A stretch of 64,000 bases of DNA from Leclercia adecarboxylata (GCA_901472455.1 LR590464.1:4960001-5024000); one strand, 5' to 3'. Positions 1 to 9,612 are shown, counted from the stretch's first letter. Made by a program: numbers and translations. The notes: generated by a model not told the origin, from the sequence alone.

Positions 1-3000
1 GAAACCGATCCACGCTTTACCAACAACAAAACGTGGCTCGGCAGCGACTACATGCAGAATGCGTTCGCGACAGATCCAAACAACGTGCATAAGCGACTTG
101 GTGACGGCTATTACGAGCAGCGACTAGTGCGCGAGCAGATCATCGCCCTCACCGGCGGGCGCTATCTGGGCGACTACCGCGATGACGAAACCCAGTTCAA
201 AGCACTTATGGATACGGGGATTGCTTTCGGACAAGAGCATCAGCTTATCCCTGGCGTGGCGCTCACCGCCGAACAGATGAGCCCTGCTGACGGAGGACAT
301 GGTCTGGCTGGTGAATACACGGGTGCAGCTTGCAGACGGCAGTTGGCAAACGGTGACGGCGCGCAGGTGTATGTTCGCGTACAGCCTGGCGACATTGACG
401 GTTCCGGCGCGCTGATGGGGGGCCAGAACGTCGTGATGAACCTGAACCGTGACCTGGTCAACAGCGGCACAATTCATGGCCGTGAAGTGGTCCAGCTTAG
501 CGGCCGACAACATCACTAACAGGGCGGGGACGATTCAGGGGCAGACGTCAGCCTGCTCGCCCGTACGGACATCAATAACATCGGCGGCACAATTTCCGGC
601 ACCATTCCGTACTGGCCTCTGCCGGACGGGACATTAACATCACTACCACGACCCGCAGCGCACAGAGCACCGCCGGGAAAACAGCTTTGAACGCACCGCC
701 ATTGAACGTGTGGCAGGGATCTACGTCCAGGGCGATGACGGTAAGCTGGTGCTAAACGCCGGGCGCGATCTCAGCCTGACCGGGGCGCAGGTGGTGAACA
801 GCGGCAGCGACAGCCAGACGGTGCTTAACGCCGGGCGGGATCTGAACTGTCGACCGTTACCACCTCGACCAGCGATAACCTGACGTGGGATAAAGACAAC
901 TGGCTGAAGCAGTCCGTCACGCAGCAGGTAGGAAGCCAAATCTCCGGCGCTGGCGACGTTACGATGATAGCCGGACGCGACGTGAATGCCCAGGCGGCCT
1001 ACGTCGAGGCGGGTGACCAACTCGGCGTGGGTGCAGGACCGTGATATTTCCATCACGGCGCCACTGAACGCAGCGAATTTGAGTCGCACCATAAATCTAC
1101 TGGCAGCAGCGGCGCGCTGTCGAAAAAGACCGTGACCACCCACGATGTGGTCAACCGTGAGACCGCACAGGGGGCCCTGTTCAGCGGCGACACCGTGATA
1201 CTGCAGGCAGACAATAATCTGCTTGTTCAGGGCAGTAATATCGTTGGCGATAACGATGTCCACCCTGGCGGCAGGCAACAACCTGACCCTGACCACGGCG
1301 GAAGAGCACAACCAGGAGAGCCATCCAGCGACAGGAGAAAAAATCGGGCTTCTCCGGCACGGGCGGCATTGGTTTCAGCTACGGCAAGCAGAGCCTGAAG
1401 GTCACTGACACTGCGCAGGACACCACGCATCGCGGCAGCACCATCGGCTCCATTAACGGCAACGTCACCCTGAGCGCGGGCAGCGACCTGAACGTCCACG
1501 GCTCGGAGCTGATTGCCGGGCAAGACATGACGCTGGTCGGGAAAAACGTCAGCCTCACCGCCGCCACCGACAGCGCACCCAGACCACACCGTTGAGCAGA
1601 AAACCTCCGGCCTGACCTCGCGCTCTCCGGCGCCGGCGGGTGGTGCCCTCGACAGCAGCGTCCGCACCCTGAAGCAGGCCGGTGAGACCGACAACGACCG
1701 CCTCGCCGCCTTGCAGGCGGTGAAAGGCGCCCTGACCCTCGGACAGGGTGCACAGGCCGTCGTGCTCGACCAGGCCACCGGCGACCAGAAGGGCAATGAC
1801 AACACCATCGGCGTCAGCCTCTCTTACGGCAGCCAGTCGTCAAAATCCACCAGACCAGCACGCAGACTACCGCAAAAGGCAGCAGCCTCACCGCCGGGAA
1901 TAACCTCACCGTGGTGGCAACGGACGGCGACCTGCTGGTTCACGGCAGCCAGCTTGATGCCAGCAATGACCTGTGGTTACAGGCGAGCCAGGACGTGAAC
2001 CTGATATCTGCCCTGAACACCTCCACGCTCAACGGTAAAAACGAAAGCCACGGCAGCAGCGCGGGCGTGGGTATCGGCTATGGCTCCGGCGGCCTGGGCA
2101 TCAACGTCTCCGCCAATGTCAACGGCGGCAAGGGGAAAGAGCACGGCAACGGCACCACCCACACCGAGACCACGGTGAACGCCGGAGAGACGCTCAGCAT
2201 CGTCAGCGGCCGCGACGCCACCCTCGCCGGGGCGCAGGCCAGCGGTAAAACCGTCGTGGCGGATATCGGGCGTAACCTGACCCTCGTCAGCGAACAGGAC
2301 ACCGACAGCTACGACAGCAAACAGCAGAACGCCAGCGCGGGCGGCAGCTTCACCTTCGGCTCGATGAGCGGCTCCGCCAGCGTTAACTACAGCCGCGATA
2401 AAATGACCAGCGACTATGCCTCCGTGAAGGAGCAGACCGGCATCTTTGCAGGCTCCGGCGGGTTCGACATCACCGTGGGCGACCACACGCAGCTCGACGG
2501 CGCGGTTATCGCCTCCACCGCCGAGGCGGACAGGAACCGTCTCGACACCGGCACGCTCGGCTGGCGCGATATTCACAACACCGCTGAATACGAGGTAGAG
2601 CATCAGAGCGTGGGCATCAGCACCGGCGGCAGCATCGCCGGGCAGTTCGCCGGGAACATGGCGAGTAACCTGCTGGCCGGGGCGGACAGCAGCGGCAGTG
2701 CGGAGGGGACGACGCACGCGGCTGTCGGGGAAGGAACCATTACCGTTCATGATGGCGCAAACCAGACGCAGGATATCACCACCCTCTCCCGCGACACGGA
2801 AAATGCCAACGGCAACATCGACGCCATCTTCAATAAGGAGAAAGAGATGCGCCGGATGGAGGAGGCGCAGCTTATCGCGGAAATCGGCATGCAGGTGGCG
2901 GATATCGCCCGTACCCAGGGTGAAATCGCGAAGCAGGAGGCCATGAAGGACCCGGAAGCCCTCAGCGCCGCAGAGGAGAAGCTGAGGGCCGAGGGCAAGA

Positions 3001-4052
3001 GCAACCCAACCCCGCAGGAGATAGCCGACCAGGCCGGGCGCACGGCGATGGAGCAGTACGGCACGGGCAGCGACATGCAGCGCGCCATCCAGGCGGCCAC
3101 CGCAGCCGTTCAGGGGCTGACTGGCGGCGACATGACCGCCGCGCTGGCCGGAGCCGCCGCTCCGTACGTGGCAGAGGTTATCGGGCACCGGATGGGACTG
3201 GACGACACGATGGAAAAAGCCGCCGTCCACGCAGTGGCGAATGCCGTGCTGGCCGCAATGCAGGGCAAGGACGCGCTCGCGGGTGCCGCGGGTGCGCTGG
3301 CCGGGGAGCTGGCAGGGACGATTGCGCTGGAGATGTACGGGAAGGATGTTGCTGCGCTGAGTGAAAGTGAAAAGCAGACCATCAGCGCCCTGGCAACGCT
3401 TGCCGCAGGGATAGCGGGCAGCGTTGCGGGAGACGGCACGGCCAGTGCCATTGCGGGGGCCGAGGCCGGGAAGACGGTGGTTGAGAATAACTACCTCAAC
3501 CCAAGTAGTTTCGGACAGGGTATGATGGGTTACGGTCTTGCCGCCCAGTCCTGGAACAAGTTTGCAGAAGAAAACGGATTATCTATTGAGGAAAAAATGG
3601 CCGGAATGGATAAACTGGTAAACGGTGAAAAACCGTCTTGGGGGGCTGAATACAAAGTTAAACCATATGTAAAAGGTGAGGTAGCTGGAGGAGCAGGTGC
3701 AGGTTATTACTTTGATGCGAGCATTGATCCAAACCAAATTTCAGCTAATCGCGGAGAAACATTAGCTGTGGGTGGCCGCATCTCCGGGCAGATGGGTATT
3801 CAGTTTGGGCCATACTTGCCAGGGATAATTACTTCTGAAAGAAATAATTCCATAGGGTTAGGGTTTGGACTCATTTCTGGTGGAATATTATATGGAAAAG
3901 ATGGCGTTGGGTTTAGTATTGGAGTAGGTCCAGCATGGGGTTGGAGTGGTATCTCAACTAATATTGCCAATGAAAAGATAGATATAAATGGTTCCTCTGG
4001 AACTGAATTCTATAACTACAACTTCGGCAGGAAAAAACAAAGTGAACCCTGA
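1..4052 (+). CDS. cdiA: CdiA-type contact-dependent inhibition toxin, C-terminal part (5' end outside window)
   Basis: Large two-partner-secreted surface toxin; CdiA proteins stick out from the cell and deliver their C-terminal domain into a neighbour. The first ~500 bases encode the conserved central segment (KRLGDGYYEQRLVREQI, PGVALTAEQM). From 500 to 1900 come hemagglutinin-type repeats split over several frames by indels, near 295, 500, 610, 850, 1040, 1300, 1575 and 1855. The last 713 codons (1911-4052) are open. They hold glycine/serine-rich repeats, a helical pretoxin region and the VENN motif at 3480-3491. The toxin end (3492-4049) is glycine-rich (GLGFGLISGGILYGKDG), AT-richer than the DNA before it, and not assignable by me to a catalytic family. 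Its stop overlaps the immunity start. The toxin mode (membrane-active) is inferred only from composition and the membrane-type immunity partner. Confidence 0.88.
3123..3491 (+). repeat. cdiA pretoxin segment, copy 1 (parental, ends in VENN)
   Basis: GC-rich conserved coding block running from the GGDMTAALAGAAAPYVAEV region through KQTISALATLAAGIAG to VENN. The same DNA recurs as partial copies at 4590, 6147, 8359 and 9573. These provide the homology by which orphan toxin ends can be swapped onto the full-length gene. Confidence 0.85.
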
Positions 4053-4485
4053 CACTATCACAATAATTTTATCAATGGCAATTTTCTTTATTTCTTTTTA
4101 TAACTATATAAAAAGTATCGATATGCCTATTAGCTCGCCAAAAACCATGAATGAATATTTCAGCGGTATGTTTTTCCTTAGAGAATGCTCAATCCATTTG
4201 TTTTTCGGTCGAACTGCAGTACTTATTGGATTTCCTCTCTCGTATTTCCTGAAATATATCGAGAATGGTGAGGGAGTGGTTTACTTCCCGTTAATTATAA
4301 CAACATGGCTTATAGCATTATACTTCTATAAATATGCTAACCGATTAAATGAAGTGCCAAGGAGAGCAGGTGGATTTTTCAGTATACTCCTCAAAGGAAA
4401 AACATATGGGCCAGCTAGCTTTTTATTATGGCTTCTCCGTATTTCATATATCGCATCAATAATATACGTAATATTAGTCAGATAA
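4042..4485 (+). CDS. Probable membrane immunity protein for the CdiA C-terminal toxin (CdiI)
   Basis: GTG at 4042 overlaps the cdiA stop (4050-4052) and is preceded by GGCAGGA at 4026-4032, a plausible ribosome binding site. This beats the longer in-frame start at 3988, which lies inside cdiA. The 147-residue product has four hydrophobic stretches (TIIILSMAIFFISFY-like start, RTAVLIGFPLSYFL, FPLIITTWLIALYFY, SYIASIIYVILV), so it should be an inner-membrane protein. Position and overlap are those of a cdiI gene. Integral-membrane CdiI proteins are known for toxins that act on the membrane, which would fit the glycine-rich toxin end upstream, but I recognise no specific family. The DNA is strongly AT-rich compared with cdiA. 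Confidence 0.72.
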   Translation: MNPDTITIILSMAIFFISFYNYIKSIDMPISSPKTMNEYFSGMFFLRECSIHLFFGRTAVLIGFPLSYFLKYIENGEGVVYFPLIITTWLIALYFYKYANRLNEVPRRAGGFFSILLKGKTYGPASFLLWLLRISYIASIIYVILVR

Positions 4486-4589
4486 AATCATTATTAATAT
4501 TATGAATAAATGACTTGCTCGAATGCTTACGCTATAAGAGGATTTAATCATACAAATCAAGGCATAAATTTCGAACATCACCTGCACAG

Positions 4590-4937
4590 CGCTGGCCAGA
4601 GTCGCGGCACCGTATGTGGCGGAGATTATCGGGCACCGTTCCGGGCTGGACGACACGATGGAAAAAGCCGCGCCACGCAGTGGCGAACGCCGTACTGGCC
4701 GCGATGCAGGGAGAAGACGCGCTCGCGGGTGCCGCGGGTGCGCTGGCCGGGGAGCTGGCGGGCAGTATTGCTCTGCAGCTGTATGACAAGGATTTGGACA
4801 AGCTGGATGAGACGGAGAAGCAGACCATCAGCGCCCTGGCGACACTTGCAGCAGGGATAGCGGGCGGCGTTGCGGGAGACGGCACGGCCAGTGCCATTGC
4901 CGGAGCGCAGGCCGGGAAGACGGTGGTTGAGAATAAT
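4590..4937 (+). repeat. cdiA pretoxin segment, copy 2 (orphan module 2)
   Basis: Near-identical partial copy of the 3123-3491 block, beginning at GCGCTGGCCAGAGTCGC and ending at the VENN codons 4926-4937. A variant stretch (YDKDLDKLDETEKQT) replaces YGKDVAALSESEKQT. The ~100 bases before it (4486-4589) are AT-rich and show no gene. Confidence 0.85.
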
Positions 4938-5688
4938 TACCTTAGTGCAGACCAGTCGCTGACTTTTGACACCGAGCTATCGGAATGCCGGAAATCCGGG
5001 GGAGACTGTCAGAATATTATTGATAAATGGAAGAAGTCAGTGATGAACAGAGCGGAAAACTTGATGAGATACTAAAGGATAACCCACTAGAAGCTCAGGT
5101 GATCGAAAAAGAAATAGCTGACGGTGGTTATAGCATGAGCGAACGTCCTAACTGGTTGAGTAATCTTGGCGCGGATGTAATGACCAGTGATGAAGCGAAA
5201 GCTTATATCCAGCAGTGGAATAATCAAGATCTGCAAAAATATTGATGTGAACAGTCCAGAATGGACTAAATTCGCAGCGTTTGCATCAGACCCGAAAATC
5301 AGATGGCAGTGGCTTCGCTTGGGATGTTGGGTAAAGATCTTGTATATCTTGCGAAGACGACCATATCGAATCTTGTTCAGGGGGGCGCATCTACAGGTAT
5401 AAAAGTATGCAAGTAGGACTGAGAAACCCTCAACAAGTAGATCAAATAAAAAATGATATGATTTCGGGTAGTTACAGATTTACTGCACCAGAAGGTCGTA
5501 TAGCTGGTTATATAGATAGCAAAGGTAATTACTATATTTCTGAAGGAAACCATCGTATGGTGGCCGCTCAAGAAATATACAAAAAAACAGGCGATAATTC
5601 TTATGTAGAAAAACTTCTGCAAAATGGCTCCTGGACTCAAACAAAGAATGCTCCTGCTGGGGCAAAACCAATGCCGATAAGAAAATGA
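4590..5688 (+). pseudogene. Orphan CdiA-CT module 2: entry domain plus ParB/sulfiredoxin-like toxin domain (frameshifted)
   Basis: After VENN (4926-4937) the product reads as a helical cytoplasm-entry-type domain (ECRKSGGDCQNIIDKW, SMSERPNWLSNLGADVMT, DVNSPEWTKFAAFASDP), split by indels near 5035, 5240 and 5300. The last ~93 codons (5407-5688) are open and carry LRNPQQVDQIKNDMISG and EGNHRMVAAQEIY. The GxHRxxAA-like core resembles the ParB/Srx fold used in polymorphic toxins as a nuclease-type domain. That assignment is by motif memory. No start codon or promoter is evident, as usual for orphan cdiA-CT modules, which act as a reservoir for recombination. The indels may be sequencing errors. 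Confidence 0.68.
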
Positions 5689-5695
5689 GTGTTTT

Positions 5696-6040
5696 ATGAT
5701 TGAAGTTATCTCTATGAAAAAAAATGAAATATACATAAGAATGTTGTCTCTTACTTTACCCTACATTCGAAATATCCAAATGATGGATCCGAAGGAAAAG
5801 GGTCGAGATGTATCATGCTATTTTGAGGCGGAACTAGTTCATAATCTTACTCATACTTTGCTTACACCTGAGTTTTCAGAACATGATCTATGGTTTTTAA
5901 ATAACCAAGCGAGAGACTATTTCGAAAACTGTAGTGATGATATATCACCGAACTATATTCAACATATTGAATATATTAAGGAATTATTCAAAATAGTTCC
6001 TGAAAATCTAAGACCTAAATTAGTATGGAGAGGTCCATGA
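5696..6040 (+). CDS. Predicted immunity protein of orphan module 2
   Basis: The 114-codon frame starts 7 bases after the module 2 toxin stop. ATG 5714 (MKKNEIYIRM) is an equally likely start. The soluble, acidic, aromatic-rich product (AELVHNLTHTLLTPEF, HDLWFLNNQARDYFENC) ends in WRGP. There is no signal peptide or membrane segment, which fits a cytoplasmic antitoxin binding a cytoplasm-acting toxin. Position directly behind a CdiA-CT and AT-rich composition support a CdiI role. Fold unknown to me. Confidence 0.65.
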   Translation: MIEVISMKKNEIYIRMLSLTLPYIRNIQMMDPKEKGRDVSCYFEAELVHNLTHTLLTPEFSEHDLWFLNNQARDYFENCSDDISPNYIQHIEYIKELFKIVPENLRPKLVWRGP

Positions 6041-6146
6041 TTAAGTAAATCCTTGCCCAAAATGCCCGTTCCCGCGCCTGTACACCGGCAGATCGCCGGT
6101 GTCGTTCAGTACTCCCGGAAGCACTCATAGCCACAGCGCTATCTTC

Positions 6147-6506
6147 ATGACCGCCGCGCTGGCCGGGGCTGCCGCTCCGTACGTGGCGGAGGTTATCGGG
6201 CACCGTTCCGGGCTGGACGACACGATGGAAAAAGCTGCCGCCCACGCAGTGGCGAATGCCGTGCTGGCTGCAATGCAGGGGAAAGACGCGCTCGCGGGTG
6301 CCGCGGGAGCCCTGGCCGGTGAGCTGGCAGGGACGATTGCGCTGGAGATGTACGGGAAGGATGTTGCCGCGCTGAGTGAAAGTGAAAAGCAGACCATCAG
6401 CGCGCTGGCAACTCTTGCCGCAGGGATAGCGGGCGGCGTAGCGGGAGACGGTGCGGCCAGTGCCATTGCGGGGGCCCAGGCCGGGAAGGCAGTGGTTGAG
6501 AATAAT
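6147..6506 (+). repeat. cdiA pretoxin segment, copy 3 (orphan module 3)
   Basis: Starts at ATGACCGCCGCGCTGGCC and ends with VENN codons 6495-6506. It is closest to copy 1, including YGKDVAALSESEKQT. About 100 bases between the preceding immunity gene and this point (6041-6146) show no gene. Confidence 0.85.
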
Positions 6507-7134
6507 GCGCTGAGTATACCGTCGGGTATGATGAATTACGGACAGGCCGCTGCTTCATGGAACCAGTACGCAGTAGATAACAATCTGACGCCAGAACAAA
6601 ACGCAGGCAGGGCTGAATAAGCTGGCAAAAGGTGATTTACCGGAAGGTGCTAATATCAGCAAAGCCATTGTTGAAGGTTATCAGGACGGTGTATTTATCG
6701 GCCGATGCATTCTATCTTGCGCCTCAAATAGCGATAGCCAAAGGTATTATCGGAGCGGTAATTGGAGGTGGGGCAAAACTCGGGCTTTCCAGTATATGAA
6801 TATGGCACCTGACGGTGAGTTTAGTTATTATAGCGCAAACTGTTGCAGCAGGGGCAGGTTATCTGGCTCCGGATATAATAATTGGCGGGAACACTCTGAT
6901 TAATATGGGCGGAGCCTTTATGACTGATGGACCGAGCTTGTCTGGTCAGGGAGGCGCTATTGCAGGTTCACTGGCTGGGGGAACTTTCGGAAAATATGCG
7001 CCGGACTTAACTTGCGCCATATGCTGGTAGCGCTTTCTGGTGTTTTAAGGTGATATAGGCGCGGCACTGATATTCGAGTCGATAAAATGAACAGAACGAA
7101 AAATATTGTCAATGAGAAAGAGAAAAAACAATGA
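6147..7134 (+). pseudogene. Orphan CdiA-CT module 3: glycine-rich toxin end (frameshifted)
   Basis: Behind VENN the first ~35 residues (GMMNYGQAAASWNQYAVDNN) match the segment directly after VENN in the full-length CdiA (GMMGYGLAAQSWNKFAEENG), so the entry part is shared while the ends differ. The rest reads across several frames (indels near 6600, 6700, 6790, 7015, 7090) as a hydrophobic, glycine-rich domain (APQIAIAKGIIGAVIGGGAK; GGAIAGSLAGGTFGKYAPD; GDIGAALIFES). It ends in a basic tail whose TGA at 7132-7134 overlaps the next gene's ATG. The domain resembles modules 4 and 5 in style. A pore- or ionophore-type activity is inference from composition and membrane-type immunity partners. Confidence 0.66.
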
Positions 7135-7352
7135 AAAGAAAAATGACTTTGAGAATATCTATCTTCTTATTTTTTTATCTTTTTACTGCATTTTTTCTGT
7201 TAGGTATTGCAGCAAGAATTGTAACTGGGTTTTATTGCTTCCGGTGAGATATATCTACTTCAGGAAGAATTAGTTAAATCGGCAAAATGAGTTTTGTAGC
7301 AGGGGCTTTAGGAACATTGGTTTCCTTCATCTTCTACAAAATAGACGAGTAA
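7131..7352 (+). pseudogene. Two-helix immunity protein A (CdiI-like, frameshifted)
   Basis: ATG at 7131 overlaps the module 3 toxin stop (ATGA). It starts MKRKMTLRISIFLFFYLFTA, continues after indels near 7240 and 7290 with GEIYLLQEELVKSAK and then SFVAGALGTLVSFIFYK, and stops at 7352. Restored, it is ~73 residues with two hydrophobic helices separated by a short polar loop. This is the same plan as the frames at 8101, 9297 and 10236, with which it shares the second-helix pattern (hydrophobic, xGxxGxxxxx, basic tail). Confidence 0.6.
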
Positions 7353-7411
7353 CAATGCTCGTAAAAAAGCCGGCCACAGGCCCTGACAAGTGATCCAGGC
7401 GAACTAAAACC

Positions 7412-7438
7412 CCCGCCTTCCAAAGCGGGAATTTTTGC
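7412..7438 (+). terminator. Possible rho-independent terminator after immunity gene A
   Basis: CCCGC (7412-7416) pairs with GCGGG (7425-7429), followed by AATTTTTGCTTTTT. The stem is short but GC-rich. The surrounding 7353-7522 holds no gene I can support. Confidence 0.45.
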
Positions 7439-7522
7439 TTTTTATTCGTCTTCACAGCGTATCAAGGCAGTCATCATTAGGAGCCAAAACACAACAAACA
7501 ACGAAAGCAATTAATTCATTCG

Positions 7523-7935
7523 ATGAATATGAAGGATAATGTCACTCTTAGCGCAAAAGCTCGTGAATCTTCTAATTTCAACCAGTTCAGTAAAGCTGAG
7601 GGGGGCCATTCAGGAGTCACTGGGTATTTGGGCCCCCTAACTGCGGTGCTTATGGCCCTGTAAATAAAAGTCACGCTACCGACGGGTGCAACTATTGATC
7701 GATATGGATACCCAGGCGGCAGTTTTATGTCACCTGTTGGTGTACCCTTTTGAAAATCGAGAATTACCTTAATCTTATGAAAACGACGAAACCGTACTTT
7801 CAGTACGAAAAGTAATTATGTTAATACCAGATATCCCAAAATAACAGAAGCTTGCATGGTTCGGACAAAAGTACTGGTACTTCAATATTGAACTACTTCA
7901 ATCAATTGAATATTTTTTTGGATACGATTAAATGA
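7523..7935 (+). pseudogene. Degenerate TNT/NADase-like toxin domain
   Basis: Reading across frames gives the signature order of the TNT (tuberculosis necrotizing toxin, NAD+ glycohydrolase) family: GAYGPVNK at 7636-7662, then ATIDRYGYPGGSFMSPVGVPFENR at ~7690-7758 (shown here as two joined blocks ATIDRYGYPGG and SFMSPVGVP), then a YEVI-like strand, WFGQ, and LLQSIEYF before a stop at 7933-7935. At least four indels are needed, more than in most neighbouring genes of this length, so real decay is plausible. The N-terminal part (MKDNVTLSAKARESSNFNQF) is unassigned. TNT domains are known toxin ends of CDI and other polymorphic systems. Confidence 0.6.
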
Positions 7936-7948
7936 AGTGAGTGAATAA

Positions 7949-8099
7949 ATGAAGGTTCACGAACTTATAGATCAGGATTATGGCCTTTCAAAGAAAAATG
8001 AAAACCAGCAATATTCTTTGTGATTTCGGTGACATTAAGAGCTCTTTCCCCTCTGAATATGGCGGAAAAAAAATTGACCAGTTATTAAGGATTCGCTGA
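7949..8099 (+). pseudogene. Fused remnants: start of a small gene (TNT immunity?) and tail of a glycine-rich toxin
   Basis: ATG 7949 opens MKVHELIDQDYGLSKKN directly behind the TNT-like remnant, where its immunity gene would sit, but it does not continue. From ~8015 another frame gives CDFGDIKSSFPSEYGGKKI and a TGA at 8097-8099. That tail matches the end of the module 4 toxin (MFGDIGGSLGSELSGKYID), so it looks like the last ~25 codons of a lost glycine-rich toxin, still directly upstream of immunity gene B. Confidence 0.45.
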
Positions 8100-8100
8100 A

Positions 8101-8352
8101 ATGAAATACATCAATGAAAAAGCATTAAAATCTTTCTGATGTTATTTATCGTATGTGTAAATGGGAATTACAATTACAATTCTTATGTATAGCACTGTTC
8201 GGTGGACATTTTAGTTTGGATACTGACTGGCTCTTTTTGATTTAACAAAAATAGAGATATTAAAAAAATCATTAAAATTGGCTGTGCTAATTGGCTCTTT
8301 TACTGGCGCGATTTTTGTTATTGCTAATCTATTAAAATTAAGGGGGTTTTAA
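8101..8352 (+). pseudogene. Two-helix immunity protein B (CdiI-like, frameshifted)
   Basis: ATG 8101, one base after the toxin-tail stop; TAA 8350-8352. Correcting about four indels (8138, 8160, 8200, 8230) gives ~82 residues: a first helix (FLMLFIVCVMGITITILMY), a polar loop ending FDLTKIEILKKS, then LAVLIGSFTGAIFVIANLL and the basic end KLRGF. The last 35 residues align clearly with immunity C (GSFVGSVMWIARSLKIKGF). Its cognate toxin is reduced to the short tail upstream. Confidence 0.58.
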
Positions 8353-8358
8353 GGGAGG

Positions 8359-8635
8359 AAAGCCGCCGCCCACGCAGTGGCGAACGCCGTGCTGGCCGCG
8401 ATGCAGGGGGAAGACGCGCTCGCGGGTGCCGCGGGTGCGCTGGCCGGAGAGCTGGCAGGGGCAATTGCGCTGGAGATGTACGGGAAGGATTTCAACAAGC
8501 TGGATGAGACGGAAAAGCAGACCATCAGCGCCCTGGCAACCCTTGCCGCAGGGATAGCGGGCGGCGTTGCGGGAGACGGCACGGCCAGCGCCATTGCGGG
8601 GGGCCCAGGCCGGGAAGACGGTGGTTGAGAATAAC
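8359..8635 (+). repeat. cdiA pretoxin segment, copy 4 (orphan module 4)
   Basis: Shorter copy, starting only at AAAGCCGCCGCCCACGCAG and ending at VENN codons 8624-8635. It starts 7 bases after the stop of immunity gene B. One extra G near 8600 shifts the frame before VENN. Confidence 0.85.
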
Positions 8636-9300
8636 CTGATGGCAGGGAGTGAGGATGTACAGGTTGCGTGGTTACAACAGCACAGAACTGATATGGCGAG
8701 GCTGCGCAGATGAACCATCTTCAGCAAGCTGCCAGAAAGGCAATGAATGAACGGGATGCCGTCGGACTGGCACTGGCAAGCGGTGGCGTGGCGTTGTTAC
8801 CCGGTGGTGCTCAGGTGATGTGGGGGGCTTGGTGCTGGCCGCTAATGCCGGGGTCAATTTACTGGGCAGATGACGCCATTGACCCGGCGAATGCCGCTAT
8901 CGCTGGTTGGGGTAAACGTATTCAGTATGGGGGAACGGAATTGTAGGTACTGTTGGCTGGAATGCGGCAGGGGGTGCGTTTGGTAAACTGGATTGATAAC
9001 AAAGACCCGCTGTCGGGTGCTCTTATCACTGGTGCCGGTTCGGGTATTGGTTATGGCATTGGTAAAGGACTTTCATGGGGGGTCAATACCGGGGCAAACT
9101 GGTGGAAGGGCGGCTGGGATCCAAAGTTTAATGCTGATCTGAGACGGTTTACTGAAGTGAAGGGAGAACTTGGGCTTTCAAAAGAAATGACACCTAGTTA
9201 TTTTCCAGGCATGTTTGGCGATATTGGCGGTAGCTTGGGCTCTGAGCTCAGCGGGAAGTATATAGATCAGAAAACCTCTCATAAGGATCGTAAAAAATGA
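8359..9300 (+). pseudogene. Orphan CdiA-CT module 4: glycine-rich toxin end (frameshifted)
   Basis: VENN is followed by a helical stretch (EDVQVAWLQQHRTDMA, then HLQQAARKAMNERDAVGLAL) and a hydrophobic glycine/alanine-rich segment (LASGGVALLPGGAQVMWG). From 8953 an open 115-codon frame reads GALITGAGSGIGYGIGKGLS and ends GDIGGSLGSELSGKYIDQ plus a lysine-rich tail. Indels lie near 8600, 8700, 8830, 8870 and 8930. The block NKDPLSGALITGAGSGIGYG corresponds to DDPLKGGAISGIASGLGYN in module 5, so the two toxins are homologous. Stop 9298-9300 overlaps the next ATG. Membrane activity is inferred, not shown. Confidence 0.66.
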
Positions 9301-9539
9301 GAAAGCAAAATACGTTTCTACACTTGGCCCTTTTTATCACATTAAGTGTTGTATCTATTTTTTTGACATCAATGACTTTATATGCAGGAGGGGAGGTGTT
9401 GTTTTTATTTTTTAAAGGTATACCAATAAATTTTACTATGGGAAATATATTCCTGCTCTGCAAGATTAGTCTCAGTGTGGGAAGCTTTGTCGGGAGTGTA
9501 ATGTGGATAGCCCGGTCATTAAAAATAAAGGGATTCTAA
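9297..9539 (+). CDS. Two-helix immunity protein C (CdiI-like)
   Basis: Intact 80-residue frame whose ATG overlaps the toxin 4 stop (ATGA), implying translational coupling. Two hydrophobic helices (FITLSVVSIFLTSMTLY and SLSVGSFVGSVMWIA) flank a loop (GIPINFTMGNIF); a basic C-terminus follows (RSLKIKGF). It has no signal-peptide cleavage motif, so probably an inner-membrane protein. Best-preserved member of the four-member family 7131/8101/9297/10236. The DNA is very AT-rich. Confidence 0.66.
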   Translation: MRKQNTFLHLALFITLSVVSIFLTSMTLYAGGEVLFLFFKGIPINFTMGNIFLLCKISLSVGSFVGSVMWIARSLKIKGF

Positions 9540-9612
9540 GTCGTTGTTGAAAATAATGTGCTGGCGGTGTTGCGGGGGCGCAGTGGAGGAAAAGACGGTG
9601 GTTGAGAATAAC
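9540..9612 (+). repeat. Tandem VENN stubs: remnant of a lost module plus copy 5 of the pretoxin end
   Basis: VVENN is encoded twice within 70 bases, at 9546-9557 (GTTGTTGAAAATAATGTGCTG) and 9601-9612 (GTGGTTGAGAATAACTCG). The second is preceded by a short copy-5 fragment (~9573-9600). The first stub follows immunity C directly and has only a few codons before the second begins. This is most simply the scar of a deletion between modules. Confidence 0.6.

Noticed and set aside
1977-3230. 417-codon minus-strand frame opposite cdiA
   Set aside because: Shadow of a GC-rich repetitive coding region; the plus-strand product has clear CdiA features, the minus product is low-complexity (Val/Gly/Arg) with no family.
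4590-9612. Repeats in the cdi array considered as CRISPR or transposon repeats
   Set aside because: The copies are coding, 40-370 bases long with variable lengths and no regular spacers, inverted ends or transposase; they are partial cdiA copies.
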